64,000 nucleotides of DNA from Hyposmocoma kahamanoa. Its lineage: Eukaryota > Arthropoda > Insecta > Lepidoptera > Cosmopterigidae. Below are positions 43,872-54,940 of the stretch, in pieces. Positions within the stretch are counted from its first letter, which is position 1, and every line of letters starts with the position of its first letter. A program made the position numbers and the translations under genes. The stretch is taken from assembly GCF_003589595.1 (NCBI RefSeq), contig NW_020653337.1:5945135-6009134 (forward strand), written 5' to 3'. Under the pieces are notes generated by a model that saw only the letters and a list, made by a program, of their open reading frames with translations, ran no database searches and was not told the origin of the DNA.

Positions 43872-45179
43872 GTACATGTCAGCCTATATAACCTGTATTT
43901 TCGCAAATAAATCAATTATTAGTGCATCTATCGCGTACGTTATCAACAAAAGAACAGCAAATTTTTATTTTATTATTGTCGGAGGCACCCAATTTTTAGT
44001 GGTCGTGACATGTGACACATGTGACATCGTGACATTCAATAAACTAAAAAATTACAATTATTAAAGCGACGTTTCTAGTCAGCTGCTGGTAGATAGATAG
44101 ATAAAACGTTTAATTGATCTACAGACACACATACATAACAGGAAAATATTTAATATAATAAATTGAAAAAAACAGCAGGGCCGCCGCACTGCCTGACGCC
44201 CAGATGTGTATATGTGTTGTTGCAGCGCAAAAAGGCCATAGCTCAGCGAGCGGTGCGTTGGTGTTTACTCAAGAGCAAACCGATGATTTTCAGGTATAAC
44301 CTAGAGGGTGCCGGGGATACGATAACCAGTTAGCTGACGCCTTTTCTATTTTAGCTGTAAAGTTGCGTGAAGAAAGCTGATTGAAGAAAAGCTTTCACAG
44401 ATTTCTCACAGATGGCGCTACGGCATAAACATCAAGAAAAATTCTTCAATTCCACTGGTTACCCCGTTGAGGCAACAAACACTGGTTCTTTGTTTTTGAT
44501 CGATTTTTGTATCAATAATATAACAGAGCGGAGTATTTTCACAGAAAAATATATGGCAGTAAAAACATTATGATATTCAATAAAACGCAATATTGTCGTA
44601 ACTCAAAATCGTGGAATCAAAAAGACAGGTTTGAAAGTTTAAAAAATTACTGAATGAAAGCGATAAATGTATATATTCTCGTTTACAAATCGATAACTAA
44701 ATATTACGAATTCAGATTTTTTTTATTTTCAAATCATATAACACGAATATCAATTCCACAATTTTAAGTTACGATAGTATTTGATTTCATGAGCGGAATG
44801 AAAATGTTTGAAATAATAAAAACTCCTTATAAATTACTGTATACACTACGACTTTTAACTAAATAACGACGTTCTATTCTTTGCTTACTGATAAAGAAAG
44901 ATACAAATACATTGAACTAAAATTTAATTTAGTTTACGTTTAGCAGAATCGACGCCATCATGCTACTTATGTAAGTAGACATATAAAGTTCGAAATAAGT
45001 ATATTATGTTTGTACAATAGGTTAATTTTCTGTGTTATCTGTAGAGTCTGGAAGGTATTCGAATTTTGTAAGAATGGATTGCGAACATGACAAAAGGCTT
45101 ACATATTATTGTGTTCAGAATTGCTATTGCTTTCGTTTTATTGCAGATAAAGTCGTCATTATCATGAACACTTTAATGA
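43872..45179. other. AT-rich spacer
   Basis: 44440-44525 carries a decayed SINE family E piece (TCCACTGGTTACC, ATCGATTTTTGTATCAATAA). 44236-44262 (GGCCATAGCTCAGCGAGCGG) resembles a tRNA D-arm/A box but no matching B box was found. No gene. Confidence 0.35.
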
Positions 45180-45602
45180 GTTCCCTACTTGACATAGAAT
45201 ACCGTTTGATCGAACATCAATTGCTGGAAAACGTTGGCTCGATTGTCCGTTTGACCTATGAATCGTGAGCTTTAAGGTTTGCCACATCGATGCATCAAAA
45301 TCTCGAAAGAACATTAGCTCTAACGAGCAACAGCCAAAACAGTGATTTCTCGAAAAATTTAGTTAACTATATGTCGTGTGTATTTTTTTTTCGTTTCAAG
45401 GTGTGAACAAGGAGCTCCGTCTCCTTTTTCGAGAAATCACTTTTTTGGCTGTTGTTCGTTAGAGCAAATGTTCTTTCGAGCTTTTGATACATCGATGCGC
45501 AAACTTTAGAGCTCACGATTCATAAGGTCAAATGGACAATCGAGCCAACATTTTCGAGCAATTAATGTTCGATCAAACGGCATTCTATCTCAAGTAGGGA
45601 AC
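45180..45602. repeat. Large foldback element, ~170-bp arms
   Basis: The left arm 45180-45350 starts GTTCCCTACTTGA and includes CGTTTGATCGAACATCAATT, TCGATTGTCC, ATCGATGCATCAAAA and GAAAGAACATT. The right arm 45425-45602 is its inverted copy with moderate divergence. Loop ~75 bp with a T-run. The short ORF at 45032-45268 is a by-product of the arm. No target duplication found. Confidence 0.85.
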
Positions 45603-45709
45603 CCCATATTAATACATACGCGCGCACAAAAATATAGTAATTCATACCCTTGGTATAATAAAGTGACATGTGATCACATGTATTATATATGAAAGTCATA
45701 AAAATATGA

Positions 45710-45858
45710 CCGACGTCAGACAGCTGGAGCCGCGAAGTCTAGAAAGATCTCAAGGACCTCGGTGCTAATGGCTTGAAGGAGCAGGCTTAGAACCGGGAGG
45801 CGTGGCAGAAATGGCAGAAGCTGGTGTCGGAGGCCAAGACTCGCTTTGGGTTACTGCG
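45710..45858 (+). pseudogene. Retroelement RT C-terminal scrap
   Basis: The plus strand encodes KDLGANGLKEQA, a stop, then NREAWQKWQKLVSEAKTRFG and LLRHRR with a stop. This WxKLVSEAKTRFGLLRHR ending is a familiar insect retroelement C-terminus. Only the tail is left. Confidence 0.5.
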
Positions 45859-45914
45859 CCACCGAAGGTAGATGGGCAGGGGTGAATAAGAATATGAGTC
45901 ATAAAATTTCACTT

Positions 45915-45943
45915 CTACTTTGATTCATGTAGAATCAAAGTAG
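45915..45943. repeat. Perfect 12-bp-arm hairpin beside mariner end
   Basis: CTACTTTGATTC, 5-nt loop ATGTA, perfect complement; it abuts the left end of the mariner-like element. Confidence 0.85.
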
Positions 45944-46177
45944 AGGGTGGGGCAAAAGGTACGCCCGGGTTTGGGAGCAATAAAAAAGAAAGTACAGAAC
46001 TTACGGTATTGATTTTTTTAATTCAATTACATCATAAAATTTTTTTACTCAAATTTTGAATATGATCTCAGCAACATAGCGGTCTTCTGGAGCAATACAC
46101 TGATGTAGTCGGTTTCTAAAGTTTTCGGACACTTTTCGTCGCATCACAAGCGGTATAGCGTTCACTTCCTCAGTAAT

Positions 46178-47510
46178 TATTTATTTATTTATTTATTTAT
46201 AACTATACATCTACCCTTACAGCTATGCATAGCCAATGTGATAGAGTACAACTCAAGTGACTTATAAGCAACTAACTAAGAAAAATGTAATATGTACTAT
46301 GTATATGTATACATATAGGTGCTAACCATAAATTCTATCAATTATCCTATATTTACAAATTATATTATATTTGAACATAACAAACAATAAAAAGAGTCAT
46401 TCTTGTGAATTCACACAGTGTACATGAAAACAAATCAATTCTGTCCGCCACCTCGTTTAAAATTCGTAACCCTCGTGTGAATGGGGCCTTTTGGTTAAGA
46501 TTAGTCTGAGAGCATGGCACTGCCAATAATTGCGGTTTTCGTCGCCTCCCCACGTAGTCATTGGGTACGCACAAAGACACCCTTTCGAGTATACTAGGAT
46601 TAAAAATTCTACCTCTAATTATTTTAAAAATCATCAGTGCCAGTGAACAGTCTCGACGTACTTCCAGTCTGTTATACCCAACCATACCAAGAATAAATAG
46701 GCTAGGATATATAAGCGGATAGGCAGGATAAATCCCATACAACCTCATATATAAATATCTTGTGAATTTGTTTTGTATTCGCTCTAACATAAGATTATAT
46801 TTAATTTCACTTGGAGCCCAGATGAGTGCATTACATTCAAGTTGGCTTCGAACTAAAGCATTGTACAAAGCTTTTATTGCTTGTGTATTTGTAAAATTAT
46901 GAACCATACGAAGAACGAACCCTAAATTTCTAAACACTTTTTTACAAATATTAATTATGTGGCCCTGGAACTTTAACTCAGACGTAAACCGAACCCCTAA
47001 GTCTTTAACTTCATTTACCCGCTGTAATGTTGCAGAGTTTATTTTATAATCGTAACTAACGGGAATATGTTTACGAGTATACGAAATCGTAACGCATTTC
47101 GACGTATTAAACCATATTAAACTGTAATTTATTTTGCTCACTCCATGAAACTACGTTATTAATATCGTTTTGTAATAATGCACAGTCCGCTGCACTACCG
47201 ATCGGAAGAAAAATTTTTAGGTCATCTGCAAATAATAAGCATTTTGAATTTCGAATGACCCTCGGCAGGTCATTATCCATTATTACAAACTGGAGAGGAC
47301 CCAGATTACTGCCCTGGCTTACCCCTGACCTCACAAAATAAGGTTCGGACTGGTGCCCACCATACTCAACGTACTGCTGTCTGTCATTCATGTAACTCGC
47401 AAAAAAATGCAATCCTAAGCAAGATATCATTGTCTACGACATCAAACGCTTTTCGGAAATCAAAATATGCGGCATCTACTTGGCCTCCACTGTCAATTGC
47501 TGGTATGAGT
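46178..47510 (-). mobile_element. 5'-truncated CR1-like retrotransposon inserted in mariner
   Basis: The minus strand ends with an (AAAT)n tail at 46178-46201. Flanking TCAGTAAT (46170-46177) and TCGGTAAT (47511-47518) form an 8-bp target duplication with one mismatch, lying within transposase coding sequence. The truncation point is inside the RT domain, just before GGQVDAAYFDFRKAFDVVD. Confidence 0.8.
46365..47500 (-). pseudogene. CR1-like reverse transcriptase fragment
   Basis: Encodes IDSGGQVDAAYFDFRKAFD, then SGVSQGSNLGPLQFVI, CLLFADDLKIFLPIG (catalytic FADD kept), VVSWSEQNKL and, after a frameshift near 47140, TSKCVTISYTRK, VNEVKDLGVRFTSELKF, ALYNALVRSQLECNALIWAP and RTKL-like tail ending SCTLCEFTRMTLF. 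Related in style to the intact 2.6-7.2 kb element (FADDLKI, LGV, LE.N..IW.P) but clearly diverged. Truncated and frameshifted, so inactive. Confidence 0.8.
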
Positions 47511-48201
47511 TCGGTAATATAGTTCATGAGATTGCTGACCTTGAGGTCTTCTACGGTATGAGGTGATGTTTAAAAACTTTATCCTTCATGTGAGCGTACA
47601 GCAAAAAGGGACTTAAATAAAGCGAGCGCGTGGGCCATCACACGTCACCTCTCAGAGAGACGAGCAGGAAAATGTTGCCTCAATTTGGTCATGGAGATGC
47701 GTGCAGTATGCGATGTCGTCCCGTCTTGTTGAATCCAAATGTCTCCCAAATCAGCCTCCTCACTCAATTCCTGCAATTGAGGCTCGAGAAAAAATTCCAG
47801 CATGCTAACATAACGTTCAGCTGTCATTATAATCGTACGGTCATTTTCCTAAAAAATAAGGCCCAATGATGTGTCGTTGCACTTCTGAGACTTCCAGTCG
47901 ACTTTGACCTTACTGTGGATCCAGTTCCTTCCAATACACGTACCCAATGTTTGATTGTTTTCGGGTCAGGGATCGTTTCATTGGGCGGAATTAAAGTGCA
48001 AGCGTAGGGCTCTCTGGGTGGCGATGATAGATTGTCTATTTTCCAAAAAAAGTGTGCACAGCGATGCCACGGTGCTTTCCTGTCCAAATCATGATATCAA
48101 CTGAAAGCGGTAGTATATACCGATCACAATGAAACCCCGCCCACCTTCCTACCCTCGAGTAACGGATCATTCAAACTCAGGCGTACATTTTGTCCCACAC
48201 T

Positions 48202-48480
48202 GGATAAGTGATTCTACTATATTTGCACAAAAAAATTACCGTTAATTTCATTCGTACAATTTTTAACCTCTGTCCTGAAAAGTTTATTATACCAATAAGT
48301 GTGAATTAGTAATTTTTGGATGGCAAGCGTTTGATCCAAATTAAATGTGTTAAGAAGCTACGAACATTTGACAACCCTAAACTAAATTTAAATCTCTCAT
48401 TCCCTTCTTAATGAATAAGTAATAAATTTATACTATACTATTATAATATACTTTGTGTGTATATACATATATATATATAT
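48202..48480. other. AT-rich spacer
   Basis: Ends in a short AT dinucleotide run (~48464-48480). Nothing else. Confidence 0.5.
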
Positions 48481-48550
48481 TTGGGTGTAATTTGTGGTTG
48501 TCTTGTTTCCCTAGTGCGGGGCTATGTCGAGTGTGCGCGTTATTATTAAA
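48481..48550 (+). mobile_element. SINE family A, copy 7 (3' part)
   Basis: Only TTGGGTGTAATTTGTGGTTG, TCCCTAGTGCGGGGCTATG and the ATT-rich tail are left. Confidence 0.7.
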
Positions 48551-48887
48551 AAAAAAGTGTTTGTGTTAATATCATGAATTAAATCTTGTCTTAAGCATTT
48601 TTTTTTCTTTTTGGCCCGTCCGCCATTTGTAATATATTAGTATTATACTACGCAAAACGTTTAAAGGAGTAATTACTCACTGTAGTGTCATCTCCTACAA
48701 GTAATAGCGTATTCGTATTTGGCTCCACCATTCTTTTATTTTTTTCCATCCTCTAAGCTCCACCACGTGCCTCCGTTGACAGTCGAACACTGACAGACCC
48801 CTTCCCTCCATACCCGCACATGTGACGTATACGCTCGAGACAAATCATAGACAATCCACATACACTACCCTCAGCTTCTTTATATCA
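48551..48887. other. Spacer
   Basis: No feature recognised. Confidence 0.5.
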
Positions 48888-49147
48888 AGAAACGGGACAA
48901 AAAACTCGTGCGCATGTTGGTAAGCGACGAGCTTTAAATCGTGGGACACTGCCACTACGTCCGTCACCCTGAGACAGAAGTTGACAGGTCACATGTGCCT
49001 GAAATTTCACCAGCACCCTTACCCTTCAAAACCAGAACGCTGTAATGCTTATGTTACCGCTTAACTGCAGAAAAAGGTAAGGTTATATAAAGGTAGGGCA
49101 GTACTTGCCTGGACGAATTCTTTCCCAAGAAGCTCTACTGTTGTTAA
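48888..49147 (-). repeat. Family B repeat, copy 10
   Basis: Minus-strand copy with a small internal deletion (the tract that normally holds the CACGCCTGTCCATAACAG block is missing). Confidence 0.75.
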
Positions 49148-49434
49148 TATGCGCCTAAATCACTATCAATTTTAGTATGTGATAAAATCTGTTCATTCTG
49201 TACTTTATACAATTCAGGGTCGAGTTTCGGTGCTCAGCCCCGAGTGCTATGTGGTTTGAAATATAATTTTCACGTCTCGGTTTGGGTACCGTACAGAACC
49301 CTCTATTGTTCAGTCCAGTCCATATGTAATATTCAAGAATGTCCACCTCATGAACGCCCCCGTGTTGTCTGAAAACTTTAACACACAATGTGAAATGAAA
49401 CGTGGTGAATAATTAAAACCTGCCGAAAGCCGTC

Positions 49435-49563
49435 TGCCGAACAACAAAAACACAGCAGTGGACGGGCGACCATTACGAAATTTGTCACTGAGATTCACGA
49501 CTGCGTGTGAATTCTTCAAACCAGCTATAAATAGTCGTCTTGCATGGTGCTTCATCAGTCGTT
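49435..49563 (-). pseudogene. Mariner transposase N-terminal scrap
   Basis: The minus strand reads DEAPCKTTIYSWFEEFTRSR, then after a one-base shift NLSDKFRNGRPSTAV. In insect mariner transposases the second helix-turn-helix reads DEAPSKxTIYxWFxEFxRGR followed by LxDExRxGRPxTAV. No other part of the gene is present. A different mariner lineage from the element at 45.9-48.2 kb. Confidence 0.65.
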
Positions 49564-50180
49564 GAAAATCATACTACGAAAATTTTCACGAGTTAAATCC
49601 TATATATAGATATATGAATATTTATGGTTAAATCCATGGTGATATAGACAAACAATTTCGAAAATGACGCCACAATGTAAAAACAAGTGACAGTCAGATG
49701 AAATAAACTGTATTTTACAGCCAAAGAGTTCCATTTTCAAATGTTGTAATTACTTTTTAAATATTGTTTATGTAAGTGGCCAGTTCCGGAAACTTATAGT
49801 GCGCCTTATATACCTATTTACAACACGTTATACTCATTTAAGGACTCGTGCTCAATTATTCACTTGTCTCTGGATAATTTTCAGGTTCTCTACCTTATTT
49901 TGGTGACAACTTTTATTATTTAAATATTCAAGTAAATTATCGTGAAATATTAAATAATATTTCAGAAACAGTATGTATGTACAAAGATTTAGGTAATGAA
50001 CTAAAAATAAACTTCAGCAGTCACTTGGATAAACGGTCAAATATTATATTTAGTAATGAGTTTCATACGTTCGTATTACTGCTGTACTTTTTAATTTGGT
50101 CGCATTTTGCACCTTAACACTTTAGATCGTTCTTATTGCAAGCGATAGAGAGTAAAGTAAAACCACTGTGTGAGTTCTTA
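49564..50180. other. Spacer with a half-copy of a TA-type MITE
   Basis: 49877-49966 shares ATTTTCAGG, TTTTGGTGACAA, TTATTATTTAAAT and CGTGAAATATTAAA, AATATTTCAG with the left half of the MITE at 58532-58742. The rest is AT-rich. Confidence 0.5.
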
Positions 50181-50274
50181 GGCGATTATCACACTGCTCC
50201 GCGCCACGCAACGGCGCATGATCAGTTCGTCCCGCGCACTCCGCTGCGTGGTGCGGGGCAATGTGGTAATCGCC
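50181..50274. repeat. Small palindromic element, 30-bp arms
   Basis: GGCGATTATCACACTGCTCC and GCGCCACGCA pair with the inverted right arm ending GGTAATCGCC; 4 mismatches. GC-rich loop ~34 bp. It lies against a family B fragment and may have inserted in it. Confidence 0.75.
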
Positions 50275-50410
50275 CTAGCCTAACCCTTGAAAACCGCAAC
50301 GCAGTAAAGCTAAAGCTAAAGCTCACATTACTGTTTGGCGGCTGAAATAGATAGGTACGTTTACACTACTTCCTTGGACGAACTCTTTCACATTTTCACT
50401 ACTACTTTCT
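50275..50410 (-). repeat. Family B repeat, copy 11 (partial)
   Basis: CCCTTGAAAACCGCAACGCAG, a small AAAGCT duplication, TCACATTACTGTTTGGCGGC and TTGGACGAACTCTTTCAC. Confidence 0.65.
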
Positions 50411-51919
50411 ACACTTTCATGGAGCATTTACCATACGGTCAACAGCACATCAAGCTATAACATTTTTATTCGAACCAACGGAACGAGATCGGTCAATGTG
50501 TAGCATGATGTGATGCCGCTGTACATATGTCCCCAATAGCATATTTTTTTTAACTATCCAACGACAATAAATTGTAACTCTAACAAACAAACCTTATTAG
50601 CCTTACGAGTGCGAAGTATCTAATGTATTTTACAAATAAACAAAAATCCCACTTAATTGGGAAGATGTACATTTTTTGTTCCCTTTTTGTAGACGAAGGC
50701 CGTATTTTTTACGTTTCTTATTGGGTCCTGAATATACTGTAAATCTTCACGCCAAATTGAATAAAAGAATGAGTAAAAGGACCGTCATTTAGGTATAAGA
50801 CGGAAGTACAAACAGAAATATAATAACGAGATCTTAATTGCCCTTATTACCATCAATAACATTATTGCAAGTTACGACGTTTTGATTTTATATTAATATT
50901 TCAATCAATGTTCTGCCATCTAGCGGTTAATAGCTGAAGGACGACGAATTCGAGATATTTTTTGGAGAACAAAATAGTTCTCCAAAACAGAAGCGACTAC
51001 ATGTATTGCAGCGGTCACAGGGGGTTAAGAGTTACTTTTGTTACTTGCAACAAAAAAATATTACGATAAAATAAAAGATTTTTGCACTCCAAAGTAGTAA
51101 ACAAATACAAAGCGAAAATGACGAATGACTGAGCTCAAGTTTACGGAACTCTGCGAATTGTTGGCGCACGTGTCACGCAAACTATAAGCATTTCTACTGT
51201 ATTTATTGTTCTGTGGTTCTTATATTAAAATGTAAATGCTTGTATGTAATGTAAATGTAAATTGTTAAATTTTATTCCCTGCCTTATTTTATAGACGAGA
51301 ATCATTTGATATTAGTGTAGGTACTAACTTAATAAACGTCAAATATGACTTACCGAAAAACACCTTGTACTAGCGCGGCGGCAGTCAAACTATATGACCA
51401 TACAAGCCGCATACGAGCGAGTTAATACGTAGTTCGTTCGTTGTGATGCTTTAAAAAGAGAAGTGGACTGTACGGAAAGGAATGTCTGGAGAAGGGTGAA
51501 TCGGCAGGTAAAAGGAGTGCTATACAACTGAACTTTACTACATTGACCTTGTATGTAGGTTGGTTTCGTGCTCGTGTGTTGTCCTTAGCAGCGCTCTCCC
51601 TCAACTTCGAGCAGAGACCTCCTGTTAAGATGTCACCGACAAATGCGGTGGAACGCGTGGCAGTTCTGTTAGCGCAGTGGCGGTCAGATGATCAATTACA
51701 ATGATCATCACTTGATTTATCACCGAACAGTGTTTAAGTATAGTACAATAACACAGTAAAACACAAGCGGTATTTCGCGGCGAAATATGACTATGCAGAG
51801 TGTGTTAAGTCTTTAAATATGGCGGTGAATCCACAGAGCTAAACGAGTGTCGATGGGTGGTTCAAAGTGGACGCACGTCACCCAGATCGGTAAATACAAC
51901 TGTATGACTGTCTCAACTA
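50411..51919. other. Spacer
   Basis: AT-rich to about 51400, then more GC-balanced to 51919 without recognisable coding motifs. The later part may be a diverged left end of family G. Confidence 0.4.
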
Positions 51920-52690
51920 CCAGTCCCTATCTACTGACCTGAGAGATATGGTTTTCCGGAGAGACTATGGGCTCGACGGCAAGACCAGGGTACAGCGAGC
52001 GTCCGGGCCAAGCCCTTCGCCAGTGACTTGGGTATGGACTCGCTGGGGTTTGTGGTTAGCTGCAGAGACGGACATGTTTGTCTGCTTCAGTTTTGCATGT
52101 GTCCGGGTCGTCTGTCTCGTGAGCAGCTAAGCATCTTAGTAGCGGTATAATTGAGGGCCTGTATTCGAGGAGATGCGCGGGATACGTGAGTTGTCCTTTA
52201 AGTTGGAATCTATGTCCGGACATTGTCGCAGGACTCTGCGACTGGCATCTCCGGCACTAACCCGGAGAACTAGTAGAGCATAAGCTAGATATCCTCCGGT
52301 CCCTCCAGGCGCTTAGGTTATTGGGAACTGGAGAGACGTCGTTTTTCGGCGTCGGGAAGTGAGCGTGCCTTACAGCTCCGCCACCAATGAGGAGGTTTGG
52401 TAGTGAACCCGGTGTCTTAGCGGTGACAGCTGCTGGTTGTGCAATGCGCAATGGGAAGTGAGCGTACCTAGCTCCGGTACCTATCTGGAAAATAGTGAGG
52501 GTACTGTACGTGCACCGGGGCGGCTCACCAGAGGCACTAGCCTCTCGAAGAACCGGATGAAGTCAAGTAACTTAGGTCTGTAAGAACCCTGCACACTGGC
52601 TGATCTGGAGTCAGAACCTGAACTTATAATGTTCCTGTGCGCGCACAAGTTATAGTGTCCTTTTCGTATACCCTAAAGGTAGGTACGAGG
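51920..52690 (+). repeat. GC-rich repeat family G, copy 1 (longest)
   Basis: About 770 bp of ~50% GC sequence in an AT-rich region. Blocks: GCGTCCGGGCCAAGCCC, GTATGGACTCGCTGGGGTTT, TTGAGGGCCTG, GCGCGGGATACGTGAGTTG, CTATGTCCGGACAT, CTAGATATCCTCCG, TTTTTCGGCGTC, AGTGAGCGTGCCTTACAGCT and CACCTGGAAA-like CTATCTGGAAAATAG. Short open frames are not maintained between copies. I cannot name the family; an LTR or the untranslated part of a retroelement is possible. Confidence 0.7.
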
Positions 52691-52724
52691 ATCACTATAA
52701 TCAAAACTAACATAGAAAGATATA

Positions 52725-53092
52725 GTGCTTGTCCCAACTACGACCCGAGAGACAGGGTATTCCAGACAGACTACGTGCTCGCCGGCTAGACCAAGGTACC
52801 GCGGGCGTCCGGGCCAAGCCCTCCGCCAGTGATATGCCTTCACGGGCGTCTCTGGCGGACCCGGACTTGAGTATGGACTCGCTGGGGTTTGTGGTGAACT
52901 GCAGAGGCGGGTATGTTTGTCTGGCCCGATGGTATGTGGTCGGGGCGGCTGTCACGTGCACAGCTACTAGAGTACTTAGTAGCGATCTAGTTGAGGGCCT
53001 GAAGCGAGTCGACGCGCGGGATACGTGAGTTGCCCTTTAAGTTGGAAGCTATGTCCGGACATAATCGCAGGACACTGTTACCGGCCATCCTC
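52725..53092 (+). repeat. GC-rich repeat family G, copy 2 (left half)
   Basis: Follows copy 1 in the same direction after ~35 bp. It carries the left blocks, with an extra ~30-bp tract (GATATGCCTTCACGGGCGTC) absent from copy 1, and stops inside the GGACACTG block. A 99-codon open frame (52729-53028) lacks an ATG and is not kept in copy 1, so it is not called as a gene. Confidence 0.7.
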
Positions 53093-53275
53093 TTCATTTT
53101 ATCATACCATACCATCTTCTTCTAGTTAAAGATAGGAAATATAATCAAACAATTTCCCTTTGAATGGTTAAGCTTCAGTCCAGTAGGTTCTAATATGGTT
53201 AAGACGCAGATAGTCAGTATCGATTTCAGCCGATCGTCCAGTATTAAGAGACTTTATTGTCTAAGTGAACTTACT

Positions 53276-53397
53276 TTTAGTAGCAATAGAGCTCCTTGTG
53301 AAAGAGATCGTTCAAGGAAGTACTGTCACCTTACCTATTTCTGCTATGGACAGGTGTATCACTTACCGGCGCACGATTTGCTCGTTCCGTCACTTAG
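53276..53397 (+). repeat. Family B repeat, copy 12 (internally deleted)
   Basis: The left end AGCAATAGAGCTCCTTGTG to ACCTATTTCTGC is joined directly to TATGGACAGGTGTATCACTT and the right end TTCCGTCACTTAG. Confidence 0.75.
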
Positions 53398-54199
53398 AAT
53401 CATAAAAAACTTACCATGACCAAATTGAGGATGTCTTGCCAGCTCTTGAAGGCCAGTTCATGTAGCACACTTAACCGACGAGCTTGTATGAACGCCCTGA
53501 TGTGTGTTGATAGATGTGTGTCAGGATCGTAACTAATGGTAGACTGTGGTCTCTGCCCGCCCCGGTGGAAAAAGAGCGTGAAGTGTATGTATGTCTATAA
53601 TAATATTGTCTTTTTGATCGTCTGTTATATCAATTAGCATATTTTGGAGGGAAACTTATTAAAATATTGTTGTATAATAGTATCGGCTTCATTTCTACCC
53701 CAATGCCAATGGGTTCGTGCAATCACATCTGTCTCATATTAATACGAATTGAATATTACAAATGCAAACGGGTCAACGGCTTAATTAAAAATGGTGGCTT
53801 TCTGGTGCAATGATGCACATTAATTTCATTTTCTTTCAATACAGATATCGTTGACCTCTTTCAATTATTAATATTGAATATCGAAACCATTGTTCATTTT
53901 AATTAATATTTTACTGTTTGATTTTCACAATAAAAAAAAATAAATTAAATCACATTTCCAATGTGACACAGGACTGAATCGTTCTTATCACTGCACACGC
54001 GACATATAGTTCAATTTAAAACTTAAGTGCCGACTTGACTGTGTAACAACTCGACCGTGTACAACAATATTTTACTAGCCAGTTTGTTAGACCTATAATA
54101 TTTAGTGACCTGTAGACATTGTACGATAGGTCTGTCTATCTGAAGAGGGTCCGTTACAGTTTTAAATTGATTTAATTGAAAGTTTTCTTTTTATGATGC
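53398..54199. other. AT-rich spacer
   Basis: No feature recognised. Confidence 0.5.
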
Positions 54200-54356
54200 C
54201 AAGTACCGAGACGAATAAGTCGTGTCAGTGCCATTCAGAACCTGAGACATAAGTTGACAAGTCCCACGTGCGTATAGTTTCACCAGCATAGCACCTTTAC
54301 CTTTCAAAACCACAACGCTCATATTACTGTTCACAAGGAGCTCTAATGCTACTAAA
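54200..54356 (-). repeat. Family B repeat, copy 13 (internally deleted)
   Basis: GCCAAGTACCGAGACGAATAA to CAAGGAGCTCTAATGCTACT with several deletions. Confidence 0.7.
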
Positions 54357-54659
54357 GTCCTAAATTTTCCTGAATGTCATTTGATTTATAGGAACGGTAA
54401 TTATATTTGAATAATTAATAATTGACGTGCTCATAGCCCCAAATATGAATTAAATTACGAGTGTGCAAATATTAGTTTCTCAAAGTATTTAGGTATTACT
54501 TAGTTTGAACAACATTAAAATTACTTACTAAATAATGGCTGACAAGTTCTTAGTACGATTTGTATAGGCTCAAGAACAGTTTTTTTACAGACCAAATTAA
54601 AGCTATTTGAAAAATGTATATCGTATAGTATATATACGTGTACTATTTAGTTCAGTTAA
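54357..54659. other. AT-rich spacer
   Basis: No feature recognised. Confidence 0.5.
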
Positions 54660-54815
54660 TACAAAAAAAAATGGTATATGTAAAGTACCTATTGAAGACA
54701 ACGGTTTTCTTGTAAAATTTCGAAGTTTGTGTTTTTTTGTCCATTGTGAAAATTTTTAGGAATCGTGTTTTCACGTCATGTAGTAATCAGTGTAAATCCT
54801 CAATTCCCTTCGGTA
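54660..54815 (+). repeat. Family J repeat, copy 2
   Basis: TATGTAAAGTACCTATTGAA, ACAACGGTTTTC, AAAATTTTTAGGAATCGTGT, as at 30640-30800. Confidence 0.6.
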
Positions 54816-54940
54816 CAATCGGTCTACATTCCCGGTCGGTCCACTTTCACTATTCGTCTACTTTCCCGATCGGTCCACTTGTCCAAATGGTCCACTTTCC
54901 CAATTCGTCTACTTTCCCGATCGGGCCACTTGATTTTACT
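54816..54940 (+). repeat. Short imperfect tandem repeat
   Basis: The pair CGGTCCACTTTC / ATTCGTCTACTTTCCCGAT is repeated about twice with ~55-60 bp period, adjoining family J. Confidence 0.6.

Larger units (their letters stand above)
45995..48115 (-). pseudogene. Mariner-like transposase pseudogene (two parts)
   Basis: Part 1 (48115 to 47511): start MIWTGKHRGIAVHTFFGK then a stop, PDPKTIKHWVRVLEGTGST (HTH region), a large internal deletion near 47870, then ERYVSMLEFF, IWIQQDGTTSHTARISM (catalytic Asp of the QQDG block) and decayed WPTRSLYLSPF, where the usual PDLxPxD Asp is lost. Part 2 (46177 to 45995), after the inserted retroelement: TEEVNAIPLVMRRKVSENF, NRLHQCIAPEDRY and VAEIIFKI with a stop. 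The two parts join in the right order across the insertion. At least one catalytic Asp, an internal segment and the frame are lost. Confidence 0.8.
45944..48201 (-). mobile_element. Mariner-like element split by a retrotransposon
   Basis: The left end AGGGTGGGGCAAAAGGTACG and the right end, inverted, AGTGTGGGACAAAATGTACG match at most positions as terminal inverted repeats. The minus strand encodes transposase pieces on both sides of the insertion at 46178-47510. Without the insertion the element would be ~925 bp, shorter than an intact mariner, because the middle of the gene is also deleted. Confidence 0.8.

Noticed and set aside
45032..45268. 78-codon plus-strand frame
   Set aside because: Overlaps the arm of the large foldback element and has no motif.
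47630..47869. 79-codon plus-strand frame
   Set aside because: Antisense to mariner transposase coding sequence.
52729..53028. 99-codon frame in repeat family G copy 2
   Set aside because: No ATG at its beginning and not preserved in copy 1; treated as chance openness in GC-rich repeat.
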